Shown here piece after piece: positions 25,117 through 39,502 of a stretch of DNA of 64,000 nt. The stretch's first letter is position 1; every line of letters begins with the position of its first letter. The translations under genes were made by a program, and so were the position numbers. The notes below the pieces were generated by a model. That model did not search any database and was not told the origin of the DNA. It was given only the letters and a program-made list of their open reading frames with translations. The stretch is from Progne subis subis (taxonomy: Eukaryota > Chordata > Aves > Passeriformes > Hirundinidae). The DNA is taken from positions 10,292,360 to 10,356,359 of the forward strand of contig JAKJHU010000030.1 in NCBI GenBank assembly GCA_022316685.1, given 5' to 3'.

Positions 25117-27523
25117 AGGGGTTGTTTTTTGTTGTTTAGTTTTTTATTTTGGTGGGTTTTTTAATGCAGTTATATATTCAGCTACATAGGCTGATCTTTA
25201 GCATACTTTAAGAAATATGTAAACTCTGATAATTTTGCTGGAAGAGATGACATATATTTTTAATTTTGCTTGATGTAGGAATAAACACCAATGGTGTTTA
25301 CTGACATTTTAATACATTTACTGTCACTTATTCTGAAATTCAGTCTCAGTCTTCTTCGGAAATCAGAAATTAAGGGATAAGTTATGTCCTGCCATTATCA
25401 GCATTTCTAGTCTCATCAGAGGGAAGGATATAGCGTGATGAGAAGCCCAGAATTCAAAAGGTCAGGAAATTACTTGCTAAAAAATACCATAATTGCAACA
25501 TTTACATCTATTTAATGTTTTACTTATTTTCAGCTTTAAGATAAATTTAGATGAATTTTATATAGTGTAAAAGTGATTTACCATGAAGCTTATTTGGAGA
25601 TCATATAAAGTTCTATATTTTTCTTTGAACTCTATTTGGTGTCCTTAAGAGAGACTGTAAATTAATGGGTACTATATAGATTTTTTTTTTTTTTTTCCTT
25701 AAACAATATTTGGAAAACAAAACAAAATTAAAAAAAAAAAAATCCTCTTCAATACAATAGCCAATTTATGCTATTGGTTATGGTCATGAAAGATATGAAA
25801 GCCAAATGATAACAATACTCACATCACATACCCAGAAAAATGGAAAACATGAACAAAAGAAACAAAGGCCCCTAAATGGGTATATATTCACATATTTATA
25901 TGTAGCAAGTCCTCAGAAGGAGTATTTACACAGCTGTTCTTTGTTATGTCATTGGAATCTTCATGAATGATATCACTAAAACAAGACTAAAGAATTTATT
26001 TTAATATGAAAAGGTGGACAATTATGTACAGAATATTTATGATTTTTAAAAATGTATTTTTATTCAATTAAGATGGCATATTTTTATTCTATTAACAAAA
26101 GAAAGGTAATAAAATGCTTACATCTCCCAAACAGGCATATGCATAATTTTTAAATAAGTCAATATCAGTGCATTTTCCAATAGCTTGGTCATCAACCAAT
26201 AAATAAATTGATTCATTGGTAAGTTTCAAGACTATAAATAAGCTGGCCTAATGTAAACCAAACCAATAATTAGAATAAAACTTTGAGTCTCAGAGTAGGT
26301 TTAGCTGCTATCTATTTATGTAGTCAGTTATTTAAAAGAATTAAGGGTATAAACATATATCCAGCAGAAAAGGAATACACAGTTACCCCAAAATACTTAA
26401 TTTTATGAGTAGTATGCAGACAGTGCTTAGATGGGTAGTGGAATTTTTTAATGAACACATATGTTACTACCATAGTAAACATTACAGCTTCTGATGCAAA
26501 ACAGATCATTATAAGAACCGTTGGATACCATTTAGCTTTCAGCAGTGGGCCTTTTGTAACAATCATTATGTTACATTTAGTCAAAAAATATAAGCTTGTT
26601 TCATTAATTTGGTTGCTGCTCTTAAATTGATATTAAGAAATTCAGAGGTAATATTTTTGGTTTAGTGGATGCAAAATTAATCAAGAATTTTAATAAGTAA
26701 AAATTCAACATGCAATTATGAATCACTACAATAGTATAGATTTTTAGAAAGAATTGTAATGTAATTAATTCTGACTATTGAAATAACCTAATACTTGAGT
26801 ATTATTCCTTAGGCACAAAAGGATATTGACCTCAGAGCTTAAGTCTCATTTGTATGTTAAACTCTACAAACTGTCGTAAGTGTGAGCTAGAATAATTTTC
26901 ATTGCCATTTAAAATGAAACATAGCAAGCACATCATAAATGTGGGAGAGAGATGGCAGGTAAGCAGCAAAATACCTGTAACATAAAGTATGTGCATAGAT
27001 CTGATTGTCACTTATTTAGTTCAGTCAGAATGTCCAATGAAATGTTAGACAACTAAATGTCTGAGTACTCTGGTAAAAGTGAAACTTTAGGCGGTACCAT
27101 TATGCAAAAATAAACAATCATGTCATTAAGCAGATATCATATGCATATTAAACACATTTAAAATTTAAATTTCCTCTAGTAGCTGAGGGTTTTTATCTAC
27201 AGCAATTTCCTATCTTACATTCTATTTACATATCTCGTTCCTTTTGTATCAACTTTTTTTCAAATTTGAAACACCTAAAAGAGTTATTAATGTATCTCTC
27301 TATTGCTGTTTTAGATACTGTGAGATATTTGAAGCATCAGCACAGAGTTGGTAGGTATGACATTGTACCACCATGAGCTCCATGTACTTCTGGAGAGATG
27401 GAGGCCAGGCAGGACATGCCTACATCTTTTGCTAGGCTCTTCAATCGTTCATTAATAGTCTACCACTTTGGCAGAAGAAAATTATATGACAGGTGTGTTT
27501 TCTCGGGTTTTTGGTGGTTTTTT

Positions 27524-27525
<2 letters not shown>

Positions 27526-27580
<55 letters not shown>

Positions 27581-27665
27581 CCCTAGGTTGGTTTTTTTTG
27601 TGGGGGGGGGGGGTTTGGTTTATTTTTTGTTTTGGTTTAGTTTGGTTTGGGTTGGGTTTTTTTGG
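27526..27665. repeat. Poly-T (55 nt) and G12 within a T/G tract
   Basis: T run 27526-27580, CCCTAGG, T/G sequence, G12 at 27602-27613, then more T/G sequence to about 27665. Frames of 60-140 codons across it are low-complexity artefacts. Confidence 0.95.
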
Positions 27666-28239
27666 TGGAATTATCTGTTCCTTCTTTCCCTTTTTGATTT
27701 TGAGAGTGTTCTCTGACCTCATTAAGAGATCCCATAAGTACCTGTTACAGGCTTGGGTACCCATGGAAAACCATGGGAACTGAAAGACAATGTGTACAGA
27801 GATTTGAAAAAATATAGTTCTTTCTGTTTCAACTCTTAAAAACCCAATTTTAAATTGTGACATTCTACTTCAGTATTTGATTTTGATGATGCAGTTTAGC
27901 AACAGAGTATTATCAAACACAGAACAGTGGTACAAATTTGTACTTTAATACACTGCATATGAATGAATGTATTTGCTTTTTTTCATCCTGGTGTGTCAAA
28001 CAAGCCTGCCAGGAACCTAACAGCCACAGAAAATGGACACATTATGTATATAGTGAAAGACTACAGATGTTTCTGGGAGCGTAGGAAAAGGTTAAGAGGT
28101 ATTTTTATTTATTCAACTTTTCTATGTCAGAAAGACCAGATGCTCATTCTGAAAAATTTATTGTATACTGAAATTCTATATCTCCAGTAGTAAAGATGAT
28201 GAAATAGAAGATACCATTTTGAGACACAATATGTATTCA

Positions 28240-28345
28240 GAATTTATATATTTATATTATTTATATAATTTATATATATATATTATTTTTATATATTTTA
28301 TATATTTATATTTATATAATTTATATTATTTATGTAATTTGTATA
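28240..28345. repeat. AT-only low-complexity tract
   Basis: Irregular TATAT, TTTAT and AATTTATAT units, nearly free of G and C for about 100 bp. Confidence 0.9.
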
Positions 28346-30369
28346 TTTGCTTGCAAAACTACAATGCTATGTAGTTTCAGTAAAGTGAATCTAGCAATGT
28401 TTTTGCAATAATTTCAGAGTATAAGACTGGAGAACAGAACTGCAAGAGAAAAGGACATATGAGATATGTGATTATTCCATGTAGACCCAAGACTGAGGAG
28501 AAGAAAATCATCACAATCATACTCTTTGGCAAAATAATTAATCTTGCTGGTTGGTTGCCCGTAGTGCCATCTTTATCCTCCCAAGGAAAACCAAAGTGGC
28601 TATGGATCCAAATGGACATCAAAAGCACCACAGAACACCATCAGAGGAAAAAAAGTAGACTCTAGGAGAGATCTGTACAATTTTAACTGCATATTTTTAA
28701 GTAATTAATTTCCTTTGAATATGAGCATTAGTAATATCGTAGGCAGATTAGTAACAATTAGCTGTTATATTCACTGCTATATTTTTATTTGTTAAGACTT
28801 CTTGGTGAAATAAGACAGATTTTGTTTGAGTCCTCAGGTATCTCTAAGTACTCAGGGTGTAAGTGCATAAAATTTCTTGATGCACAAATAATGTGACTAA
28901 TGATTTCTTTTTCCAGGTAAGAGACTAGTTTTGAAGGAATCTGTGTCTTACGTGTCTTCTGACTCCATCCTTATTTATTTTTCACTAATGGAATATGCCA
29001 AATGGAGTCTGAAATAAAACATTGTCTTATGTACACAGGAATTTGTAAATATTCTGTCACCATTAATTAAAATAAATTCTAAACAGTATAAAAAATAAAT
29101 TCTAAGCAGTAGTGATAATGTTTGAGCATATATGAAAACTTGTGGTAATATTTTTTGGGGCTGTAAATGATTGAAAATAGCATAATTATTTTCTTACAAA
29201 CATATCATTTACAGAGTGTGCCCTGTGTCTCTTTCTCTTGCAGGTTTCTATATTCTGACGTGCTATAGATTCAAAAAAAAAAAAAGAAGGCACCTATATT
29301 AAACAGTTGAATCTGTCTGTCTTAATTTTCTAAGTATATTTTAAAAGACTACTACTCAAAGAGCAATTATACTCTCTCTATTTTAATCTCTCCCACTATC
29401 TTTTTTCAATCACATATGACATAATTTTGAAATGACAAATCATCTCAGATTTGTGCTTTCCAAGACTTTAGAGCTCTGATTGGAAATTTCTGCAGTTTGA
29501 TCAATCATTTGTTTTCTGCTTTTACTGTGGTCCTTGTGATAAAAATTAAATCATATATCACTTTAAGCTGCATGCTGAACTTTAAACTCATCAGCCCTCG
29601 AGGCAGACCAGCTCCCAGCTTCATGATCTAAAGAGAGCAATCATTTCATAATTGCAAAGCTAAAATTATGGAAAGAAATCTTGATTAGTCATACAAAAGT
29701 GCTCTTAGATAAATTGTTTACTTGGGACTATAATGTGATGTGGTGTGGTGTGATAAATAAGATGATTATATTTCCTCTGTGTTTGTGTGTCTTAGATATT
29801 TTTTGTTTGACATTGATTATTCTTATAAATATGTATTTTTTTAAAATGTATTTTAACGTATCTTTCCATTTTTTTTTTCTTTTCAGGTTCACAAGATTCT
29901 AGTTTTTCTACAGTGCATTAGTTATTTCCAAAGAAAATGCAGTTCCTCAAGAATATTTCAGCTTAAATGGGAATATCTGAAGAAATTCACCAAAGAAGTT
30001 TTTTTAAGTGAATAATGGTCTTGCTTAATCTCAATAAATTTTTCGTTAGGTCACAGAAAATTTAGAGCAGGAAGAGTTTTAGTCTAATCTGAAAGGTGCA
30101 AGGAGTGTTTGTCCCTAATTTATGTAAAATTATGCAGAAACATAAAACATGTTAACATGCCAAGTTATTGTAAAGTTGACTGTAAAATTTAAAAAAAGTG
30201 TCAAAGCCTATATATTCTCACTTAGTTTGATTTCCAAATAAATGGTAATTCTTGTAAAAAGGAGGAGACAAAGTCTGAAAAAGGATATGCATAATAAGCA
30301 AAATTCCAAGTATGAAAGAAAAGGAAACTGAAATATCTAATATTTTCAAATAACAGATAAAAATATTTC

Positions 30370-30405
30370 TATTTTTTTTTTTTACATGATTTTTTTTTTT
30401 TTTTT
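30370..30405. repeat. Two T-runs
   Basis: Two runs of T separated by ACATGA. Confidence 0.85.
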
Positions 30406-31361
30406 AAATTCCTTCCACTATGAAATTTTGGTCTTAATGATACATATCTAAATAGATAATCTTCAGAGAATAATATTCTTAAAATCCATAGCACATATAC
30501 AAATGAAGCCTCATCATGAGTGGATTTTTCCCATTAAGTGAGTTATAATCATTTTACCAGTCATTTTGTTTGCTGATATGTCCAATAACTTGCTATCTGT
30601 TATTTATGCAGACAGTTCCAGTCAATACTTAGCAAATAAATAAATCTTGAATTTAGTAAGGTACTTTTGGGGCTTGATTTTGTTGGACCACATGCTGATG
30701 AATCCACTATTATCTGCTGGAGTCCTGTCTTTGTGGTTTTGTGTTCATATACACTACTATTAATTTTCTAAGTAGCAGATGATTAGATTTAACATCTGAC
30801 TAGCCTGATGCTACACTGATTCAATTTCAAGTTTAGTGATACCTTTTGCCTGCCAGATACTTGTTTAACAATTTCCCACTAGCTCTAATTATTATTTAAA
30901 AAAAGAGAAAGCCCTCAACAGAATAGTTTGCTTATTTGCATTTTCTAAGAAAAAAGCATGATCTTCTTCTCACCCAGTTTGCTGCTGCTTTTGCTGTGGC
31001 CAGCATCTACTCAACTGAAATAACAACACTCTTCAGTACTTTTTTCTAGACACAATTTTTTTCCATTTAATCGTTATCAAATATTTGGTTCTGAGGACCA
31101 TATCCTCTTATTTACATGTCATGGCATTTTATTATTTTGAATACCAAGTTATTAAAGAAAATATATGATTACTTAATAAAGTATGGATTTTGAATGTTGA
31201 GTGTCTCCAATCTGACATCCCATATTTTGGTTGTTAGTTTTTTGGTTGCCCTCTTTCATGGGAATGAAAAACTATCATCTGTTTCTCTTTCAGTCTGCAA
31301 TTTTTTTTATTTATTTTTCTATGTCACTTCCATAATAATTCATCAGACATGTAAGCATCTG

Positions 31362-31475
31362 TGCTGATTTTCACTGGGGTAGAGTTAATTCTCTTCACAT
31401 CTAGTAGATGTACAAAGGGCACCAAGTACTGCATTAATTTCCAGTTGAGAAATGTTTGGGGTGTGTTTTCTGAGT
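31362..31475 (+). mobile_element. Degraded 5' end of a songbird-type LTR, plus orientation
   Basis: TGCTGATTTTCACTGGGGTA followed by GAGTTAATTCTCTTCACATC and TAGTAGATG is the opening of a common songbird LTR family, whose copies start TG..TGGTTTC..CTGGGATAGAGTTAAT. The element at 51150-51705 has the same order in reverse. Similarity is lost near 31475, just before a T-rich run. Confidence 0.6.
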
Positions 31476-31480
31476 TATCT

Positions 31481-31484
31481 TTTT

Positions 31485-31515
<31 letters not shown>

Positions 31516-31520
31516 CTTTT
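31481..31520. repeat. T-rich run
   Basis: T homopolymers interrupted twice by C. Confidence 0.9.
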
Positions 31521-32284
31521 CAACACAGGAGACTTAAAATAAATTTTACATTTTTTTAAAAATACAATATTTTTATATTAGTACACCACAATGTTTCTTA
31601 GAGCAAAATAACACTTTCTACATCTTATATATGAATTTAAGTTACTGAAGATTTGAGAATTCTGTACCTAAACTGATGCATAACACCAACAGTTTTTCAA
31701 TGATTATATCTTTCTGATGACTCTTCTAACTGCCAGAGTAAAACTAATTTTCCATTAACTCTTTCATGCCTTGGTCTTTTTTTACATCCATGTTTTATGC
31801 CTTTTTGTGCTGTGAGCAAAAATGACCATATACTAATAGCAAGTTCAAAGAATCACAAGGGCTCAAAAGTCAGAAAACATTAGTAGCTAATCCAGCTGAG
31901 GATCAAATAAACTCCAAAAGAATTCTGATGATTTGGATCAAACAGTCACTCAGGATGGTGTGATCACTCACTTGTTATATACTCACACTTATTAATCAAA
32001 CTGAAAACTGTCAAACTAAAACTGGTAAGATGGAATTCAGTCATCTTGTTGCACTAGTTGTTCGATTAATCCAAATGTTTTAAAGTATTCAGAAAGAGAT
32101 TGGTCATGTAACTTATAAGCAAATTCAGAGTTCAGCAATATATTACAGATAGAATTGCTAAAGCAATTAATGGGATATGAAAATCCCATGATTCAAGAAA
32201 TCAATGAATTTTTAGGCGGTGAACTAAACTGAGGCTCTCTAATGTGCAAATTTCATGTGTAGGGTTCTGGTGTAAAGGTAATAT

Positions 32285-32408
32285 CTCTTCATCTTTGTCT
32301 TGACCCAGGAGTTTTTTCATCTTATTTTCTCTTGCTGTCCTGCTGTTGAGGGGGAGTGATGGAGGGGCTGACAGGCATCTGGCAGCCAGCCAAAGTCAAC
32401 TCTTCACA
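32285..32408 (+). mobile_element. Degraded 3' end of a songbird-type LTR, plus orientation
   Basis: GTCTTGACCCAGGAGTTTTT, then TTATTTTCTC, CTGTCCTGCTG, GGGGGAGTGATGGAGGGGCT, and GGCAGCCAGCCAAAGTCAAC ending near TTCACA at 32408 matches the R-U5 end of songbird LTRs as I remember them. It lies about 900 bp downstream of the LTR start at 31362-31475 in the same orientation, so the two may be ends of one interrupted copy. The 119-codon frame that begins inside it has no recognisable domain. Confidence 0.55.
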
Positions 32409-34730
32409 ACCTCTAATATTCTTTCTTACACACCAACTCAGAACAAACATCTTTTAAATCTCAGGAGTGTGTTGGAAAAGGATAAGACTTATCTACTGAG
32501 TAATAGACAATTAAGTTCAATTCTCTTTAAGGTTTATGTTTTTGGATGTGCTTCTGTGCATTCATGTGTGTATGTAGAGAAGTTAATAAGGGTGTTGAAT
32601 TGCAGTTCAGGGTATTGCAAGATTGAACTGCAACATCCTGGCAAAATTCAGCCTATTTTCGATCTTTCAAATTTCTTTCTAAAGAAACTGAAACTTACCC
32701 AGTGAATCAGGAAGAAAGAAAGAAATTTAAAGGCTTCCTTAAGAGTATTCTAATTAAAATATTAATTGGAGCAACTTCCATAATTTTTATATGTCTATTC
32801 AATTGGTTTAAAATAAATAAACAAAATTTATTAGTCTATAAACAAAGCAAACTTGAACAGAAGTGTCCAACTAGATTCAAGTTTTACTCTCACTGAAAAT
32901 AGTAATAAAAATATACTTCATTCAACAATCATTAACAAATTGACATATGATTTATGAACTAATTTATTTTTGTCGAATGATAATTTTTCCCTGTCAAAAT
33001 GCAAAACTGCTCATGCAATTTATTATTTTAAAATAATGATCATAGGTCAAGGCTGAACATTGTTAATTGAACAGCTGGTTTGAACTAAACAATAAAGTAC
33101 TCATCGGGTTCTGGTATGATCATTATATTCTGTACAAAACATGTTTCTAAAAGCTGCCATCATCCATTATCAGAGTAAAACTTTTATTATACCACTCTCT
33201 ATTTTTTTTTAAATGATCAGAAATAAAGCAGATTTTACAAATAATTATCTTTTGTAAAACAGTCTATTTGTTTCAAGACATAAAACTATCAGGAAGAACT
33301 TCAAATAATAAAGTTAGAAGAACCAGATATTGCACTACCATACAAATAGTTTTAAAAATCTGTAGGATGTGGATTTGCCTGCTTCTTTGAGAGAAAAATT
33401 GATAAGAACCAAACATATCAAAACAATAACCTTTAGAGAATTTGAAAGCATCTTAGGCCCTTCATGTAAGAATTAAAAAAAATAAAAAAGCAAGCAGTAT
33501 GAATTTTTAATCTTGAGCAGCTGGAAGATTGTGACACTATAGCTTATTGTCCTCATCTTAAAGCTCGGTGAAGATCTACAGTGCATTTTAGCGGATCTTG
33601 GAGCTTTCAAAACACCAAAGGAGAGGAACTGGTTCTTTCCAATTTTCCCAGAGTTCTAACACTGATTTCACACTAGTTCTAGTCATTTGCACTGTTCTCT
33701 CTGAATTTATTTAACCACCCCAATGAAGAACTATGGCTTTAAAAATAAACCTGAGTCAATTCAGTTATCAAAGGGAAACATATCCTCCGAGTGGTATGCG
33801 TGATGCCAGAGCCAATGGAAAAAAGAGAAGGATCATACAGCCAAAGTCAGAGGAACACAGAGACGGGTTTGCTTCTGTGAGTGACAACAGGCTTTTAGAT
33901 GAGTTGGATTATCTTTTGTAACTTTGCCTTAATGTGTGAAAATAGCACAATATGGAAAAGAGAGATGCCATATTTTGCTTCTCACCATTGTAGGTGCCAG
34001 GAACTTCCAGAACACGTTCAACTTATACTAAGTATTCCGTATCATTTTGGAATTCATCCATGAGCAAAAGGCTTGTGACATTATCACCAGACATTTTATT
34101 TCTGTTCTGGTATAGAGATAAATTTGTAATAGTAGTCCATCTAAAAGAGGACAAACTACACACGTATACTACAGAATCTATGCTTTTAATATGAAAAATT
34201 CAGTCTTTTAAAACTGAGTAATTGCAACAAATAAAATAAAACCAAATAAATAATCAGCTGAATTACCTGCAATACCTAAAAAAACCCCTAGGAAATAAAA
34301 AAAAACATGGATTTTATTTCATTCATTTTCTTCCAGAAAATTTTCACTGAGTCAGAAACAATTTACTTTTCTCACGGGCCCTTGTTTACTTTAAAGGAGA
34401 TCATGTAAGCAGAGTATGCCCGAAAGAGCAAGAGAGGGAAGAGAGGAAGCTAGCGTAAAGGTGTCTCTCCTCCAACACTGGGTATTTCTATCTTTATATG
34501 TAGAGGTCTGGAGCAATATGGTGTTCCAAGGCAGAGCCTGAATCCATTGCAGTGAAGAAATAAGTATGAATAAACTCTTTCTTTAGTCTTTCACCACTGC
34601 CGTGAGAAATTAAACTCTGAAGTTCTCTGAAATGCCCTTGGGGTTGGGGTAGGCAAAAAAACAACAAAACAGACAATCAAATTAAACACAAAGTGTAAGA
34701 TAATAAAAACAGTTTATAATGGAAAATATT

Positions 34731-34776
34731 TTACATTTACAAATGTACATTGTAAATGTACATTTACATTTACAAA
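34731..34776. repeat. Inverted or tandem ACATTTACA / TGTAAATGTA cluster
   Basis: TACATTTACAAATGTACATT is followed directly by GTAAATGTACATTTACATTT. The 7-mer ATTTACA and its reverse complement TGTAAAT occur several times within 46 bp, allowing hairpins. Confidence 0.8.
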
Positions 34777-37700
34777 TCTAAAAATCTAAAAGACAGATCT
34801 AGGAAAAATGGTTGTGGCACTTGAGGTGTTTTTTATCCCATCAAACCAGAAATGTGATTCTATAATGATCTTTACAAATGCAGTGAAATAAAGGCTTCTA
34901 AATTAATGTATTTATTACATAAGTACAATTTTATTCTAAATAAATAATAAAAATGTAATTTTCAGTCTCATAGAAAGCAAATTATTAATTCTATATTGAT
35001 TACTATATATGAAATACTGTAGAAAAACTTCTAGCAAGAAAATGAAAAGCACACTTTAGGAAAAGGATACTTGAGATTAAAATAGAAGATAAGGTCCCAC
35101 TTCCAAGGGAGAAAAATCTAAATTAAAAGCTTGGATTTGGAAAACAGATAATAAAGCAGAAGTGAATCAGGTACATTATTTTAACCTCCACTTTTCATAA
35201 TCTTCTAATAACTAATGAAACAAAGAAAAAATATTTCCAAAATAAAAAAGAAATACCACAATAATTTCAGAAAAACAATTTTAAACAATTCTGTTACTTT
35301 TTCTGAAATAGGATTAAAAAATGCAGTGTTTGTTTTTATATTTAGGGTTGGATAATAGCTCCAGGCACATAAAATGCACATCTGTTGTTATTGGACTGAT
35401 AGGTCTGCAACTAGAATACACCTTTTAATAAATGGGTTTATGTCACCCTGGTTTTCTGTTTTTTAAAGCCTTCTACTTGTTCATAAGATGAGGTCAGTTT
35501 CTTTAGTTTCTGCACAATATTAGGAACAGTTTTCACTTTTCTCACGCATGGGAACATAAACAAACCTTTTGTTTTCGTTCCCTGTCTTTTGTTTACATAT
35601 TTCTAGCCTGAAAATAATGTAACTGACAGCTGGTCTGGCCAGTGGGGTGAAATGTAGTAACCCCAGAAGCCAATCCACAACCTGACCCACAAATGTATAA
35701 AAATGTAAGATAATAAACAGGCTGCGCTCTCTCTGTAGGAGCAACTCTGCACTGCAGACCTCTTGTCTCCGTGTTATTACTTTGTGGGCCGCAATCACAG
35801 GTTTAAATAAAAATAAAGTTATAATAGAAATATGAGTCCACTTAGCTGATCTATTTTGCAATCATCAAAGGATAGGTTGGTAACCTGTCTTATCTTGATT
35901 CCGTATCAGAGCCATGTTGACTAGCATTAACAAAACCAGATAGAGGATTAAACAGGATTTTAAAGGGAAACAATTGTTACTACAGGATATCTCCTGTTAG
36001 ATAGATGAGTTGTCTACACACTTTTCATACCAAAATTAAGAGTGAGAGTTGTTAAATTGTGGTACTGTAACTCATAAAAGATAATAAAAAACCTATTTAG
36101 GAAGTGTAAAAGTTTTCCATTTTCCTTGTATTTTATGGATATATGCTTTATAAAAATGCTAAATATAAGTTCTTCAAACCACTGCATCACATAATATGAA
36201 GTGAGAAATCAGTTAAAAATTATTCCTTAAACACAATCTATTTAGCAAGGCAAAAAGTAAATAGGGTATTTTAAGATATTCAAAGTTGGTCTTGCTTTGA
36301 ACATTTGTAGAAATTTTACCTTTTAATTCAGTATCAAAATAATTGGCCACTACTCTAAATACCAATCTGAAAAAAACCTTCGTTTAAGAAAATACATTTT
36401 TTACTAAAAAACCTCAACCAAACATAAAACACAATAAAGAATTAATTTATTTATCTGCTGAAGATTATAATTATTTTTTTTAAGAATTCATGGTTTTGAT
36501 TTGACTTTTTCATGGCCTACTATCAGTTAAAAAATTTCTTTCAGCTGCACCTCCTAAAACAGTGTTAAGAGTCACTTACATATATATCTGGAACACATTA
36601 GCATAATAATAAAACCTGGTGTTACAGCATATTGATCGATAACTTAGTGCAGTTCTATACAACAAAATGTGTAGACAGAAAACCTATGTCCAATAATAGA
36701 CTGGGAAAAGCCCAAACAAGGCTTAATTTCCCTAGACAACCATCAAGAAAACCTTAGATACAGAAACATTAAACCCATTTCACCCAAAACAGGGCAGGAG
36801 AAAAAGTTTAAAACTTTTACATAAAATTGTTGAATCATGTTGAATACAATTCCAACTTTCAATATACCCAAAGCTGAAAGCCTATCAGTATATTGCTAAT
36901 TACAGATGCAAACACTATGAAAAAAGAGAAACTGGTCTAGAGCTTTTGTAGTTGAGGGATTTTTGTAATTTTATGATTTACTGATATAATTGAAAACCTG
37001 AAAAATAAAGTGATGTAAAAAATAATTATTTACAGATAGAACTGCAAATGGTATATTGTTGTCAAAAAATAAAATTATGTGACAATGATTAATTAGGATG
37101 GTCTTAGGTAGGATAGAAATGGATAACATAATTTTACAGAGTATGCAATGAAGTAAGAGATAAATTGTATAAAATAGTTTGACAGTGAAAGTAATATTAT
37201 GAAAAGAGGAAGTTACATATGCATTCAGTACTTCTTTTTATGCAAAAACCATAGTAAAATCCATAGTTTTTCATTTTAACTTCAGAGAAGAGGATATCTC
37301 CATTTTAATTTTTAATTTTTTTCTTTCCCTATAAACAAAATTGTAGAATTTATAACACACATCCAGATAGTGAGACTTGTCCATAGTATTTATATGTGGA
37401 AACTTAGTACTTTTTTGTAATACTTACTATAGTCTTTCATCTGGGGAAAAAACTTTAACTGATTTACATAGGATATTATTGTTGTTTCATATTTCTTTAT
37501 ATTTTGGACAGTCAAGATATTTCATTGATTTTTCTTTTTTTTTTTTTAATGTTTGTTTGTGGGCATGGAGGCCTTTATAATATTTTATCAACTGTATATT
37601 TAAATATATTTTCACTTCCAATATTTATTTGAAATCACAGAGGAAATAAAAATAATTAATAGAAACTATTATGGCCATGATTCTTTTTCACATGGTCTGG

Positions 37701-37884
37701 TATAATAGGCTTACAATGCAACTAGGCAAAAAATATTTTTACAATTACCAATATTCAAATGGTTATGAAATAAATCATCTTGATTAGCAAGTCACTGTGC
37801 TTTTTTCATCCAGACTATATTTATGGAGGTGGATTATCAAGTAGTATGCAATGAAGGCAGTAACCTAAGAAATTACTTATCTTC

Positions 37885-37954
37885 AAAAAAAAAAAAAAAA
37901 AAAAAAAACAAAAAAAAAAAAAAAAAAAAAAAAAAAACACCAAAAAAAAAAAAA
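37885..37954. repeat. Poly-A cluster (A24, A28, A12)
   Basis: Three adenine runs separated by single C or CACC. On the transcript strand this is poly-U. Confidence 0.95.
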
Positions 37955-39095
37955 CCACACACATTAATTTGACTTAATTCCAGTGTTTGCCATGGTAGAA
38001 GGCATGTGTCAGTAGTTTCTATTTGAAAATTATGTCCTTTAGCATTTACTGTTTCCTTCAAACTCTATGAATCTTCTTAGAATTAGGGACAACTACTTTC
38101 TAAACTACAACAGAAATACTCCAATATATGAAAATTTACAGTACAGTAATAGCCTAAAAATACAATTGTCACCACTCATGATGTTGACATTTTCTTGTGT
38201 GTACAGTTCCCTTTAGCAATATATAGGTCTGCTATGCCCTTTACAGCATCTTCTCTCATTCATCTCATGTACTATCTCTGGTCCATTTATGTACTATCTC
38301 TGCAAAACATTCCTCAATTTTGTATGTGTCATTTACTAATTAAACCATCACACTAGACCCTCTTCATTTCACTTTTCCCAGTGCCCAATATTCCACCCAA
38401 ATATAGGAACTCAATTCTTTGTATGTAGATGCTGGTTGCTCTAGAGAAGCACTCTCATCAACCGCTTTAACCACTTCGTAAAAAAGTGTTAAAGGAATGT
38501 CCAACTAGAGACTTGAGCAATAGAAGTTTTTATTAGTTTCTATCAAACCACAGTTAAGAATGAATGGCATTTGTCCAAGAAAAGATTCCTCTTTTATATT
38601 AGAAAATCTCAGTTAAATTAGTCAACTAATATAATTTTAGCACGATGGATATATGGAAGGTGTCAGCAAGGAAAACAAATCTGCTTTGCTTTATAGGAAC
38701 TTCTAGTATTGTTTAGAACTAGATAAAATACACATTCATTTCTGTACACAGCTTGTTTCATCTATAAGGCAGCAACATTTAATGAGCAAAATTACCTCAA
38801 ACTTTTCTTAATATGTTACAGATGTATAGAAGCTAAATTTTTATACACCTTGAAAACTAGAGGTGTAGGATGTATGTTTTACAGTGCCAAATAGATGCAT
38901 ATTAGACCATATAAGAAAAGTGTATAATTTTATGGCTGAAGTTGTAAATCCTAATGAAGAAGATGCTTCTCCATAGCTATCTGTGTTGCTACATTTGTGT
39001 CCTAAAGACTTGCACTGACTGCAGGAGACCTGACATCAAATTTGGAGATAATTTTTTGATGCTACTAAACCTAAGATAGGATCTCTGGGGATTTT

Positions 39096-39502
39096 TTTTG
39101 CTTTTTGGCATTGTTTATTTTTTTTGGTGGTTTGGTTTGGTTTGGTTTGGTTTTAGTGGTTTTGGTTGTTTGGTTGGGGTTTTGTTTTCATCTGATGTGT
39201 GCATCTGTGCATGCTTTATTTTCTGGGGGTTGTTTGTTTGTTTGTTTGTGTATTTTTTTTTTTTTTTGCCTTCGTGGTTTTTTTGCCTTGGTTTTTTTTG
39301 GTTTTGTTTGTTTGTTTGTTTTTGTTTTGTTTTTTATTTTTTGGGGTTTTTTTGTTTGTTTTTGTTTTTTGGTGGGTTTTGTTTGCTTTTTTTGTTTTTT
39401 CTGGGGTTTTGTTTGGTTTTTTGTTTGTTTTTGTTTGTTTGGGGTTTTTGGGGTTTTTTTTGTGTGTGTGTGGTTTGTTTTTTTGGTTTTTTTTTTTTTT
39501 TA
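39096..39502. repeat. 400-bp G/T-only strand-asymmetric tract
   Basis: About 400 bp with G and T making up nearly every base on the plus strand: TTTGG, TTTG, GGTTTT and T runs with no fixed period, and rare CATCTG or CCTTCG islands. Its complement on the CSMD3 transcript is C/A-rich. All three plus frames stay open because stop codons need A, giving 102-152 codon artefacts rich in F, G, V and W. Confidence 0.95.

Noticed and set aside
27441..27863. 140-codon minus frame with a lysine tract
   Set aside because: It is driven by the 55-nt T run and adjacent low-complexity sequence.
33733..33921. 62-codon plus frame with basic residues (GKKRRIIQPK)
   Set aside because: It has normal composition but is short and antisense to CSMD3, with no splice context, domain or neighbour support.
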